Assembly: GCA_029975765.1 (NCBI GenBank)
Contig: JARKOK010000046.1
Span: 1 to 34,151, forward strand
From: Aggregatilineales bacterium
GTDB lineage: Bacteria; Chloroflexota; Anaerolineae; Aggregatilineales; Phototrophicaceae
DNA: 34,151 nt
Direction of reading: 5' to 3'
The notes below the pieces were generated by a model, which searched no databases, was not told where the DNA came from, and saw only the letters and a list, made by a program, of their open reading frames with translations. Made by a program: the position numbers and the translations under genes. Below are positions 1-7,353 of the stretch, piece after piece. Position 1 is the stretch's first letter. Every line of letters begins with the position of its first letter.

Positions 1-1170
1 AATCGCCTTGTCGGGAAGCTGGCGGTCGGGCAGATAGCGCGCGCTCAGGGTGGCCGCCGCGATCACGGCGCTGTCCTGAATCCGCACGCCGTGATGCACT
101 TCGTACCGTTCCTTCAGGCCGCGCAGGATGCTGATGGTATCTTCGACACTCGGTTCATCCACAAACACCGGCTGGAAACGGCGTTCCAGCGCCGCGTCTT
201 TTTCGATGTATTTACGGTATTCGTCCAGCGTGGTCGCGCCGACCGTCCGCAGTTCGCCGCGCGCCAGCATCGGCTTGAGCATGTTGCTGGCATCCATCGA
301 ACCTTCGGCAGCGCCCGCGCCAACGATGGTATGCAGCTCGTCCAGGAACAGGATAATACGCCCGCTGCTGCCGGCGACTTCCTTTAAGACGGCTTTCAGG
401 CGTTCCTCGAACTCGCCGCGATACTTCGCCCCGGCCACCAGCGACCCCATATCCAACGCGATGATCTGCTTGTCGCGCAGACCTTCCGGCACATCGCCGT
501 TGACAATGCGCTGCGCCAGCCCTTCAACGATGGCGGTCTTGCCGACACCGGCCTCACCGATCAATACCGGATTGTTCTTCGTGCGGCGGCTGATGACCTG
601 CACCACGCGGCGGATTTCTTCGTCGCGTCCGATCACCGGGTCGAGTTTGCCCTGCCGCGCCAGAGCGGTCAGATCACGCCCATATTTTTGCAGCGCCTGA
701 AACGTGCCTTCCGGGTCCTGCGAGGTGACACGCTGGCCGCCGCGAATGGCCGTCAGCGCCTTAAGGATCGCGTCAGACGTCACGCCCTGTCGTTCCAGCG
801 CGCCGCGTAAGGCAGAATCACCGGTCATACCCAGCAGCACGTGTTCGGTGCTCACGTAGTCGTCGCGCATCTTCTGGGCTTCGCTTTCGGCGCGGTTGAA
901 CACCTGCTGCGCGGCGCGGCTGAGGCCGGCCTGCGTATTCGTGCCGGACACACGAGGTTTATCGTGCAGCATCTGTTCCAGTTCAGCCAGGAGCGCCGCC
1001 GGACGCCCGCCGATCTTGGCGATGACTTCCGGCACCACGCCGTCTGTCTGGCGCAGCAGCGCAACCAGCACGTGCAGGGGTTCGATGGCCGGGTGGCCGT
1101 ACTCGTTGGCTAACGCCTGCGCCGCCAGAATCGCTTCCTGAGCTTTATTGGTGTAACGGTTTAAATCCAT
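1..1170 (-). CDS. clpB: ATP-dependent disaggregase ClpB, N-terminal part (cut by window start)
   Basis: ClpB is a cytosolic hexameric AAA+ chaperone that rescues aggregated proteins together with DnaK. The frame is open from the ATG at 1170 to base 1, giving 390 residues of a protein normally about 860 long. The double Clp N-domain covers about residues 1-145. The first AAA module follows, with Walker A GEAGVGKT at 205-212 and Walker B ILFLDE around 273-278. [12 protein letters not shown], typical of this module, lies just before the edge. The start is supported by a GGGGGAG ribosome site 3 bases upstream. The gene stands alone on the minus strand. Upstream, at 1240-1257, lies a short inverted repeat, but no CIRCE element was seen. 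The N-domain and the absence of a ClpC-type zinc finger favour ClpB over ClpA/ClpC; the diagnostic middle coiled coil lies outside the window. Confidence 0.95.
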   Translation of the reverse strand, partial: MDLNRYTNKAQEAILAAQALANEYGHPAIEPLHVLVALLRQTDGVVPEVIAKIGGRPAALLAELEQMLHDKPRVSGTNTQAGLSRAAQQVFNRAESEAQKMRDDYVSTEHVLLGMTGDSALRGALERQGVTSDAILKALTAIRGGQRVTSQDPEGTFQALQKYGRDLTALARQGKLDPVIGRDEEIRRVVQVISRRTKNNPVLIGEAGVGKTAIVEGLAQRIVNGDVPEGLRDKQIIALDMGSLVAGAKYRGEFEERLKAVLKEVAGSSGRIILFLDELHTIVGAGAAEGSMDASNMLKPMLARGELRTVGATTLDEYRKYIEKDAALERRFQPVFVDEPSVEDTISILRGLKERYEVHHGVRIQDSAVIAAATLSARYLPDRQLPDKAI

Positions 1171-1318
1171 AGACTCCCCCAATTGTTACAAGATCATAAC
1201 GAGTATAGGAGTGGTATGTCTTAAACCTGTTAGAGCGCCTTCATAAAAGTGTATGAAAAACAGCGTAATCGCTTCAAAAACGCCAGGGTGTAAGTCTGCC
1301 ACCTCAAAACCCCCTCTG

Positions 1319-1343
1319 AGTCTCCCCGCTAGCGGGGGAGACT
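1319..1343. repeat. Intergenic palindromic repeat (strong hairpin)
   Basis: AGTCTCCCCGCT is followed directly by its near-perfect reverse complement with one extra G, giving a 12-bp stem. It has no T-run on either side. About 30 bases on, a CCTCCCCGCTGACGGCTGAGGGG segment resembles a decayed second copy. The look is that of a dispersed intergenic palindrome rather than a terminator. Genome-wide copy number would decide. Confidence 0.6.
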
Positions 1344-1388
1344 TAACATTTCTCTGACTCTACCTCCTCCCCGCTGACGGCTGAGGGG

Positions 1389-1457
1389 TCAGGAAGGCGC
1401 AAATTCGAGCTGCACGCCTGTCTCATCCAGTCTGATATGCAGTATGGGTATATCCAT
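1389..1457 (-). CDS. Doubtful 22-residue reading frame
   Basis: A short frame starting MDIPILHIRLDETG and ending EFAPS reads on the minus strand with a possible GAGGAAAG ribosome site 4-11 bases upstream. The alternating hydrophobic/polar composition looks like a beta strand from a real protein, but nothing identifies it. It may be a small protein or debris of the decayed region next to it. It lies just after another short frame (1473-1556) on the same strand. Confidence 0.2.
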   Translation of the reverse strand: MDIPILHIRLDETGVQLEFAPS

Positions 1458-1472
1458 ACACTTTCCTCACAA

Positions 1473-1556
1473 CTAAATCACCTGGTCGGCGATGTCGGTG
1501 TCATAGTCCAATGCACCTGCTCGCTCTGCCTCGACATAGAATAAAAGCTGCCGCAC
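1473..1556 (-). CDS. Doubtful 27-residue reading frame or gene remnant
   Basis: A GTG-started minus-strand frame reads VRQLLFYVEAERAGALDYDT and ends ADQVI before a TAG. The composition is protein-like (amphipathic helix followed by an acidic loop) and the stop lies 16 bases before the next short frame. There is no clear ribosome site. It could be the tail of a lost gene. No family was recognised. Confidence 0.2.
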   Translation of the reverse strand: MRQLLFYVEAERAGALDYDTDIADQVI

Positions 1557-1605
1557 CCCCTGAGAGTCAGAGAATCAGAGGTCAGATTCATCGGAGATCA
1601 AAAGA

Positions 1606-2019
1606 TCAGATAGGGACGCCCATCAGCACCCGAAAACCGTAGTCGTTGTACCTGTTGAACCCATTGCGCGAGGCGCAGCGCGCAGGGCGTATGAAGTTGT
1701 TCCACGACCCACCCCGCACCACCCGGCGTTCATTGCTCGCCAGATCATCCATACCCCGTTCGCTTGCTCCCGGTGGGTACAGCCCTGCCGCCGCTGCCAG
1801 CCTCACGCATCGCCCGCGCCACGTCATCTTCAGCACCGCGCCTTCCAGTGCCGCACGCCCGACTGAACCCATGTCCAGGCAGTCTATCGAGCGGCCTTGC
1901 AGCATTTGCGAGCCAACTTCTAGCACGGTACTGATGGCCGCGCCTGCCGCCGCACCCAGCAAGAGGGCGGCGATGGGGTTAGCCCAGGGAGAGGCATTGA
2001 GCCGTCCGCATCCCCGCGC
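1606..2019 (-). pseudogene. Decayed chimera: polymorphic-toxin-like piece joined to FGE-sulfatase tail
   Basis: The minus-strand frame is open from a TAG at 2020-2022 down to 1606 but has no convincing start. Its first half contains NPIAALLLGAAAGAAIS and GSVGRAALEGAV, the Ala/Gly-rich hydrophobic stretch and 'W/M-GSVGRAALEGA' signature usual before the toxin tip of Rhs/polymorphic toxins. Its second half contains YPPGASERGMDDLASN, RVVRGGSWNN, RPARCASRNG and YGFRVLM, the hallmark C-terminal segments of formylglycine-generating-enzyme (FGE/SUMF1) domains. The usual VWEWCAD segment between 'ASN' and 'RVVRGGSW' is missing. An FGE domain is normally 200 or more residues, so most of it is lost. Reading it as a fused remnant of two genes is my inference; a small functional protein is unlikely. 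Confidence 0.6.
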
Positions 2020-2110
2020 CTAACTTTTCGTCGCAAATAGTTATTCCAGCCTGATATGGACATGATCGGATTGGATTTAACGATGAGCCGCCGGGCCATG
2101 AAATGATAAC

Positions 2111-2139
2111 TTGACAATTTATTTCATATGTTGTACGCT
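2111..2139 (+). promoter_or_regulatory. Promoter of the RpiR-led sugar operon
   Basis: A perfect TTGACA at 2111-2116 is followed after 17 bases by TACGCT at 2134-2139, a weak -10 in an AT-rich setting. The operator-like palindrome starts two bases after the -10, where a bound repressor would block the polymerase. Confidence 0.6.
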
Positions 2140-2140
2140 G

Positions 2141-2157
2141 ATGAAAATTATTTTCAT
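2141..2157. promoter_or_regulatory. Probable RpiR-family operator palindrome
   Basis: ATGAAAAT-T-ATTTTCAT is a perfect 8+1+8 palindrome between the -10 and the start codon of the rpiR-type gene. RpiR-family regulators commonly bind TGAAA-n-TTTCA type palindromes, so autoregulation of the operon is the simplest reading. No second copy was noticed in front of the downstream genes. Confidence 0.65.
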
Positions 2158-2168
2158 TATGTGGTGAG

Positions 2169-3041
2169 ATGGACTATATGCGAAATAAGAACCACCACGA
2201 GCGCGGCGCGCTGTCCGTCATCTCAGATGCCTTACCGAGGTTGAGAGGGACAACACAGAAGGTCGCCGAGTTCATTCTCAATTCTCCCCAGGAAACAATC
2301 AATCTGACGGTTACAGAACTCGGTGCGCGCGTGGGTGTCAGCGATGCAAGTATCGTGCGCTTTGCACAGTCGCTCGGTTATTCCGGCTTTCACGCCCTGA
2401 AGCTCCGCCTCGCTGAAGACCTGGTTTCGCCGATGCTGATCGTCCATGAAGACCTGAAACCGGACGACACGCCCGCCGCCGCCGTGCAGAAGGCGATGAC
2501 GGTGGGCTTACGCTCACTCGAAGAGACGATACACATTCTGGATATGGCCGTCCTGGACGCGACTGTCGAGGCATTGTGCCAGGCCCACCAGATTGTTTTG
2601 TTTGCCTCCGGGAACTCGATCCCGATAGCGATGGATCTCAATTTTCGCCTGACCAAGATCGGACTATCGAGCCGCTTTTCGATTGACCCGACCATGCAGG
2701 AGATGTATGCCTCCCTGATGACGGCTGAGGACGCGGCGGTGGGCATCTCGCACACGGGAAGTTCAAAAGACACGGTCTACGCGCTGGAACTCGCCAAACA
2801 GCGCGGCGCGCACACAATCTGTATTACCAACCACTCCGACGCCCCATTGACCCGTCATAGTGATCTATGTTTGTTCACAGCCACACGAGTCAACCATTTT
2901 CGGGAAGAGCGGATGGATTCTAACTTAGCCATGCTGGCGCTAACCGAGGCTCTCTACGTGGGTATCTATATAACACGTTCAGATGCTATGGTGCAGGCTG
3001 TCTCGAAAACGAGTCGGGCAACTGAGCACCGCAAGTACTGA
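2169..3041 (+). CDS. RpiR/MurR-family transcriptional regulator (HTH + SIS domain)
   Basis: This is a regulator of about 290 residues that senses a phosphosugar and controls sugar genes. The N-terminal 80 residues carry the HTH_6 domain, including VGVSDASIVRFAQSLGYSGF, the recognition-helix region of RpiR proteins. The C-terminal half is a SIS phosphosugar-binding domain with FASGNS, GISHTGSSKDT and ITNHSDAPL motifs. Length is normal for the family. The ATG at 2169 abuts a GGTGAG; the ATG at 2178, nine bases after that site, is better spaced and may be the true start. It leads an operon encoding a sugar ABC transporter, an aldolase and a kinase, and sits behind a TTGACA promoter with a palindromic operator. 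Whether it represses or activates cannot be read from sequence. Confidence 0.92.
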   Translation: MDYMRNKNHHERGALSVISDALPRLRGTTQKVAEFILNSPQETINLTVTELGARVGVSDASIVRFAQSLGYSGFHALKLRLAEDLVSPMLIVHEDLKPDDTPAAAVQKAMTVGLRSLEETIHILDMAVLDATVEALCQAHQIVLFASGNSIPIAMDLNFRLTKIGLSSRFSIDPTMQEMYASLMTAEDAAVGISHTGSSKDTVYALELAKQRGAHTICITNHSDAPLTRHSDLCLFTATRVNHFREERMDSNLAMLALTEALYVGIYITRSDAMVQAVSKTSRATEHRKY

Positions 3042-3178
3042 GTTCATAGAGCAGAAAGCGAGGGGTATGTAAAGGAGAACAAAAGAAAGGGCAGAGCCGA
3101 CCCTTAATCGTTGTTATGCTGGAGACTCGTTCCGGTAGTTCTGTTCAAAATTGCCTTTTTCTAATGGAGGATAGCGAC

Positions 3179-4429
3179 ATGAAGAAGCTGATTGTTGGTT
3201 TACTCGTGGCGGTTATGTTGGTCGTAACCGGCAGCGCCCTGATGGCTCAGGAATCCGTTACGCTTGAGTTCGCCCAGTGGTGGGAACCGGAACTTCCTGC
3301 AGGAGAATTCAGAGCATTAATGGATGAATTTGAGGCGCAGAATCCTGGCATTACCGTCGAACTGCTCAGCGGCCCGTATTCCACCACCAGAGATCAGATC
3401 GTTGCCGGCGCGGCAACCGGAACGATGGCAGACGTTGTCGGTCTGGACGGAGCGTGGGTGAACGACTTTGTGAAGCAGGGCGCGCTGGCGAGCCTGTCCG
3501 ATCTGATGAGCGAAGCTGACTATGACGACAGCGAACTGGCGGCTCAGATTCAACTGAACGGCGCAACCTACATGATCCCGGTGGTAAACTTTGTTTATCC
3601 CGTGTTTGTCAATTTGGACCTGATGCAGCAGGCAGGCATTGAAAATCCCCCCGCCACGCGGAGTGAATTTGCTGCTGCCGCCCGTGCCTTGACGAATCCC
3701 GACAGCAACGTCTATGGCTGGGTGCTGCCCCTGTCTATGGAACAACCCAACGGTATTCAGAACGATGTGATGTCGTGGGTGTGGGCGAGTGGTGGCAGCA
3801 TGATGCTGGACGGCCAGCCCAATCTGGTTGGCAATGAAGCTGTTAGCAGCGTGGTGGTGTTCATCAAGGATCTGTACGACGCGGGTCTCATTGCCCCCGG
3901 AGCCTTCTCGCTGCGCGAACAGGACAAGGTGGAAGAATTCACCAACGGTCGGGTTGGCATGATGATCAGCAGCCTGGCACACATCAATCTAATCCGCGAA
4001 CGGAACCCGGAACTGAACTTCGCCATCACTGCGCTGCCGGCGGCTGATGACTACGATGGTCCGCGCGGGCTGCCGTATGCCTCCTGGGGGATCGGTGTTG
4101 CGGAAAACAGCGAACACAAGGCCGAAGCCTGGAAGCTGATTGCCTTCCTGATGAGCGCCGACGTCAACTCGCGTCTTTCCTCAATCGCCAATGCCTTCCC
4201 CGGCAACGTCAACTCAACGCCTGATTTCGTTAAGACCGATGAACTGTTTGCTGCCGCTTTCCAGGTCTTCCAGGACGGTTATCTGGCAAATGAGTTCACT
4301 GGTCTGCCGGTGGCTGAACAACTGATGCGTGAGTTCGACGAGCCATTCCAGCTTTACCTGGATGGTGAGATGACGCTGGACGAGTTCCTTACCACTGCCC
4401 AGGAAGCCTGGATCGGGTATTTCAAATAG
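3179..4429 (+). CDS. Carbohydrate ABC transporter substrate-binding protein (family 1)
   Basis: This secreted protein captures a sugar and delivers it to the adjacent permeases. The start at 3179 is chosen because GGAGG lies 8 bases upstream and because it begins a clean signal peptide (KK, hydrophobic core, cleavage after ALMA) of about 22 residues; the frame is open further upstream, but no signal peptide would fit there. There is no lipobox cysteine, so anchoring would need another mechanism. The 416-residue length and motifs such as FAQWWEP, ADVVGLDGAWVNDFVKQGAL, SWGIGVAENSEHKAEAWKLIAFL match the UgpB/MalE-type COG1653 family. It lies 137 bases after the regulator gene and is followed by a 13-bp hairpin before the first permease. 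The sugar cannot be deduced. Confidence 0.92.
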   Translation: MKKLIVGLLVAVMLVVTGSALMAQESVTLEFAQWWEPELPAGEFRALMDEFEAQNPGITVELLSGPYSTTRDQIVAGAATGTMADVVGLDGAWVNDFVKQGALASLSDLMSEADYDDSELAAQIQLNGATYMIPVVNFVYPVFVNLDLMQQAGIENPPATRSEFAAAARALTNPDSNVYGWVLPLSMEQPNGIQNDVMSWVWASGGSMMLDGQPNLVGNEAVSSVVVFIKDLYDAGLIAPGAFSLREQDKVEEFTNGRVGMMISSLAHINLIRERNPELNFAITALPAADDYDGPRGLPYASWGIGVAENSEHKAEAWKLIAFLMSADVNSRLSSIANAFPGNVNSTPDFVKTDELFAAAFQVFQDGYLANEFTGLPVAEQLMREFDEPFQLYLDGEMTLDEFLTTAQEAWIGYFK

Positions 4430-4465
4430 GCTTCCTGTAAACTGGCGAGTACTTCTCGCTGAAGC

Positions 4466-4500
4466 ATGGAGGCTGCAAGGCATTCCTTTGCAGCCTCCAT
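4466..4500 (+). repeat. Intercistronic 13-bp perfect stem-loop after the binding-protein gene
   Basis: ATGGAGGCTGCAA (4466-4478) and TTGCAGCCTCCAT (4488-4500) are exact reverse complements around a 9-base loop. No T-run follows, so full termination is unlikely. Its position between binding protein and permease suggests 3'-end protection of the upper message, giving more binding protein than permease, as known for malE-malF type operons. Confidence 0.7.
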
Positions 4501-4523
4501 CAGAGATAAGGATTTCACAGACA

Positions 4524-5459
4524 ATGGAGAATATCCGCGTCTCCAATGCCTCAAAAAGCTCAAGGAACGCCACCCGGAACGGAATGGCAAAACAGCTTGC
4601 TCCGTATGCTTATCTATCACCAACCATAGTTTTGCTGACTTTGTTGTCGCTCGTTCCCATTGCAACAGTTTTTTATTACTCCCTGATGGACAATGTCATC
4701 ATCACCACTACGCCGCCGGCATTCGTGGGGATGGACAATTACGCTAAAATTCTTTCAGACAGCCGCTTCCTTCAGGCTTTGAGCAACACGCTCGTGTTTT
4801 CAGTAGTCAGCGTCATTGCTCATCTCATTCTTGGTCTGTCGTTCGCTATGCTTCTGAATACCCGCCTGATTGGCGCTGTTCCCAAGGCGCTGTTCCGGGT
4901 GATCTACATCCTGCCCTGGGTATTTACCGCCTCTATTATCGCCATTCTGTGGCGGCTGCTGCTGAACCCCAACGGCGTGGTTAACTACTTGCTGCTTGAG
5001 CTGGGATTGGTTCATGAGAAAATCGAGTGGTTAAGTTCCAGGCAGTTAGCGTTGGCCGCTGTCACGTTTATCAATATCTGGGCAGGCTATCCCTTCTATA
5101 TGGTCAGCTATCTGGCCGGATTGCAGGGAATTTCTGACGACCTTTATGAAGCCGGAAAAATTGATGGTGCCAACAGCGTTCAACTCTTTCGGTTTATTAC
5201 GCTGCCTCAGCTAAAGCCCATTATCATCAGTCTGGCGATGCTCGATTTCATCTGGACGACCCACCAGTTCACCCTGATCTGGATGACGACGGGCGGCGGG
5301 CCGGTCCGGGTGACGGAAATGCTGAGTACATTCACCTACAAACTGGCCTTCAGTTCCTACGAATTTTCTCAGGCGTCAACAACAGCCATGATTATCCTGG
5401 CTATATCAACCTTTGTAGCGGTGTTCTACGTACGAAATCAGAGGTTGGCAAACGAGTAG
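4524..5459 (+). CDS. Sugar ABC transporter permease, MalF/UgpA type
   Basis: This is one of two membrane subunits forming the sugar channel. The 311 residues show six predicted membrane helices, beginning with ILLTLLSLVPIATVFYY-type hydrophobic sequence. The cytoplasmic EAA loop EAGKIDGANSVQLFRFITLP is where the ATPase docks. The ATG at 4524 follows an ATAAGGA ribosome-site-like sequence; an in-frame ATG at 4584 is an alternative that would remove a polar 20-residue leader. The stop is four bases before the next permease, so the two are translationally linked. No ATPase gene lies nearby; a shared MsmK/UgpC-type ATPase elsewhere is inferred. Confidence 0.93.
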   Translation: MENIRVSNASKSSRNATRNGMAKQLAPYAYLSPTIVLLTLLSLVPIATVFYYSLMDNVIITTTPPAFVGMDNYAKILSDSRFLQALSNTLVFSVVSVIAHLILGLSFAMLLNTRLIGAVPKALFRVIYILPWVFTASIIAILWRLLLNPNGVVNYLLLELGLVHEKIEWLSSRQLALAAVTFINIWAGYPFYMVSYLAGLQGISDDLYEAGKIDGANSVQLFRFITLPQLKPIIISLAMLDFIWTTHQFTLIWMTTGGGPVRVTEMLSTFTYKLAFSSYEFSQASTTAMIILAISTFVAVFYVRNQRLANE

Positions 5460-5463
5460 CATT

Positions 5464-6306
5464 ATGACCACACAGTCCGAAAGAGCCATATTAGCGAAAG
5501 CACTCACGATCATTGGGCTGGTGTTAGGCGCTCTCTTTGCCGGACTTCCCGTTCTCTGGATGTTCGCGTCGTCGTTCAAATCAAATACGGCGATTTTTGC
5601 GTATCCGCCCCGCCTGATTGACGAGACGTTCTCGCTGGCCGCCTATACCGCTGTTCTTACCAACCCGGAACAACTGCGTTTCTTCTTCAACAGCTATCTG
5701 ATCTCCGGGCTGGTTACCGTCTTCACGGTGATCGTTGGAATTCTGGCGGGATACAGCTTTAGCAGATACAATTTTAGATTCAAGAAGGTGCTCAATCTGA
5801 TCATCATTGGCGTGCAGTCGGTACCGCCGATTACGCTGATGATTCCTTACTTCGGCCTTATCGTCGCCTTCAGACTGTATAATACCTACTGGGCACTGAT
5901 CCTGACCTACATGGTCTTTACGCTTCCTTATGCCATCATCATGATGACCGGTTACTTCAATACCCTGCCGCGAGAGCTGGATGAAGCGGTTATGATTGAT
6001 GGCGGAAGCAGCTTCACTATTCTATGGCGCGTACTCGTCCCCATTTCTCTACCGGGAATCATTTCCGTAGGAATCTACACCTTCATGCTGGCATGGAACG
6101 AATTCCTGTTCGCGCTCACCCTGACGAGAACGAACGATATGCGAACCGTGCCGATTGGCATCCAGTTGCTCATGGGGCAGCATTCCTTTGAATGGAATCA
6201 GATGATGGCAATGAGTGTACTTGGCTCGCTGCCGGTCTTGCTGCTTTTCCTGTTATTCCAACGTTACTTTATTGCCGGGATGGCGGCAGGCTCCATCAAA
6301 GGATAG
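5464..6306 (+). CDS. Sugar ABC transporter permease, MalG/UgpE type
   Basis: This is the second membrane subunit of the importer, 280 residues. The N-terminal helix (IIGLVLGALFAGLPVLWMFA) and SFKSNTAIF are typical of the MalG branch. The EAA loop reads DEAVMIDGGSSFTILWRVLV followed by PISLPGI, and the protein ends in ...GMAAGSIKG, the usual MalG-type C-terminus that contacts the ATPase. It starts four bases after the previous stop, with only a weak ribosome site, which fits translational coupling. It is followed after 68 bases by the aldolase gene. Confidence 0.93.
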   Translation: MTTQSERAILAKALTIIGLVLGALFAGLPVLWMFASSFKSNTAIFAYPPRLIDETFSLAAYTAVLTNPEQLRFFFNSYLISGLVTVFTVIVGILAGYSFSRYNFRFKKVLNLIIIGVQSVPPITLMIPYFGLIVAFRLYNTYWALILTYMVFTLPYAIIMMTGYFNTLPRELDEAVMIDGGSSFTILWRVLVPISLPGIISVGIYTFMLAWNEFLFALTLTRTNDMRTVPIGIQLLMGQHSFEWNQMMAMSVLGSLPVLLLFLLFQRYFIAGMAAGSIKG

Positions 6307-6374
6307 GAATTCCATAGACTGCTGAACACGCTTGCCCAGTACCTAACGACATTCCAAAGAATGGAGAAATCACA

Positions 6375-7235
6375 ATGTTGATGAACATGAGGGATTTGCT
6401 GGCGGTAGCCCACGCAAATCATTTCGCTGTGCCCGCTTTTAACATGAGCAACAATATGCTGCTCCGGGGTGTGCTGGAAGCCTCTGAAGAGGCGAACTCG
6501 CCGGTCATCCTTGCCATTCATCCAGATGAGCTGGCGTTTGTCCGTCCGGCGTTTGTGAAGGCCGTTATCGAAGAGGCCCGCACAACCTGCATTCCGGTCT
6601 GCATCCACCTGGATCATGGCGCCAACATCAAGCAGATTATGGAAGCCATTCAAGCTGGCTTCACGTCCGTCATGATTGATGCCTCGACCCAACCGCTTGA
6701 AGAAAACATTGCTATCAGTAAAAAGGTCGTGGAGCTGGCTCACGCTGTCAACGTTTCCGTCGAAGGTGAGTTAGGCACCATCGGCACCACCAGCCGCCAG
6801 GCAGAAGCCGGAACCGACGACATCATTTACGTGAATCCCAACGATGTTGAAACTTTTGTTCACTCCACTGGCGTGGACACCCTGGCGGTAGCGATTGGGA
6901 CGGCTCACGGCCTGTATCCCAAAGATCGGAAACCCAAATTGAGACTGGATTTGTTGAAGGAGATCACCGCCAGGGTTGATATTCCGCTGGTGCTTCACGG
7001 TGGTTCCGGTAATCCTGATGAAGAAATCGCGATGGCGGTTAAGCTGGGTATCAACAAGATCAACATCTCCAGTGACATTAAGGATGCCTTCTACCAGAAG
7101 TGCCGTGAAGTGCTGGCCGACACCGGACTGTATGAGCCGCTGATGATCTACCCGGCCTGTATTGACGCCATGAAGAAAGTCGCTCACCACAAGATTGACC
7201 TCTTTGATGCGACTGGCAAGGCGGTACTCTACTAA
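6375..7235 (+). CDS. Class II (zinc) ketose-bisphosphate aldolase, fructose/tagatose type
   Basis: Class II aldolases cleave a ketose 1,6-bisphosphate, or a related keto-sugar phosphate, to dihydroxyacetone phosphate and an aldehyde, using Zn2+. The 286 residues contain the family marks: PAFNMSNN near the start, the catalytic Asp and a zinc His in IHLDHG (D80, H81), SVEGELG (129-134), the zinc His in GTAHGLYP (H178), LVLHGGSG (zinc H208, phosphate loop) and KINISSDI. Length and motifs fit GatY/KbaY/FbaA/IolJ equally well, so the exact substrate is open. TGGAGAAA sits 6-13 bases before the ATG. The gene is in the same operon as the transporter and a sugar kinase, so it probably acts on the kinase product. 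Confidence 0.9.
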   Translation: MLMNMRDLLAVAHANHFAVPAFNMSNNMLLRGVLEASEEANSPVILAIHPDELAFVRPAFVKAVIEEARTTCIPVCIHLDHGANIKQIMEAIQAGFTSVMIDASTQPLEENIAISKKVVELAHAVNVSVEGELGTIGTTSRQAEAGTDDIIYVNPNDVETFVHSTGVDTLAVAIGTAHGLYPKDRKPKLRLDLLKEITARVDIPLVLHGGSGNPDEEIAMAVKLGINKINISSDIKDAFYQKCREVLADTGLYEPLMIYPACIDAMKKVAHHKIDLFDATGKAVLY

Positions 7236-7296
7236 AGCAGATTCTCGTGGGTCTTCAGGGGAGACTCAACAGGATGTCCCTCTAACCACAAAGTCC

Positions 7297-7324
7297 ACAG
7301 GGACGGCAAGAATGCCGTCCCTGT
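7297..7324 (+). repeat. Intercistronic 11-bp perfect hairpin
   Basis: ACAGGGACGGC and GCCGTCCCTGT flank a six-base loop (AAGAAT) between the aldolase and kinase genes. No T-run follows. It may tune expression of the kinase or mark mRNA processing. The kinase frame is open through it, but a coding role is doubtful. Confidence 0.6.
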
Positions 7325-7353
7325 TACTGACGAACAAGGAATCAGGCTGCGGC

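Larger units (their letters stand above)
1171..1605. other. Intergenic stretch with little coding content
   Basis: No convincing gene is present between clpB and the decayed fragment at 1606. The stretch holds an inverted repeat TTCATA-N6-TATGAA at 1240-1257 upstream of clpB, a strong palindrome at 1319-1343 and a related imperfect C/G-rich copy at about 1368-1390, and two very short minus-strand frames described separately. The clpB promoter could not be assigned with confidence. Confidence 0.6.

Noticed and set aside
1240-1257. TTCATA-N6-TATGAA upstream of clpB as a heat-shock operator
   Set aside because: It does not match CIRCE, HAIR or CtsR consensus sequences and is about 70 bases from the start; it is noted only as a repeat.
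3317-3982. A 221-codon minus-strand frame inside the first binding-protein gene
   Set aside because: It is antisense to a clear family member; His/Gln-rich composition is typical of a shadow frame, and no start signal or motif is present.
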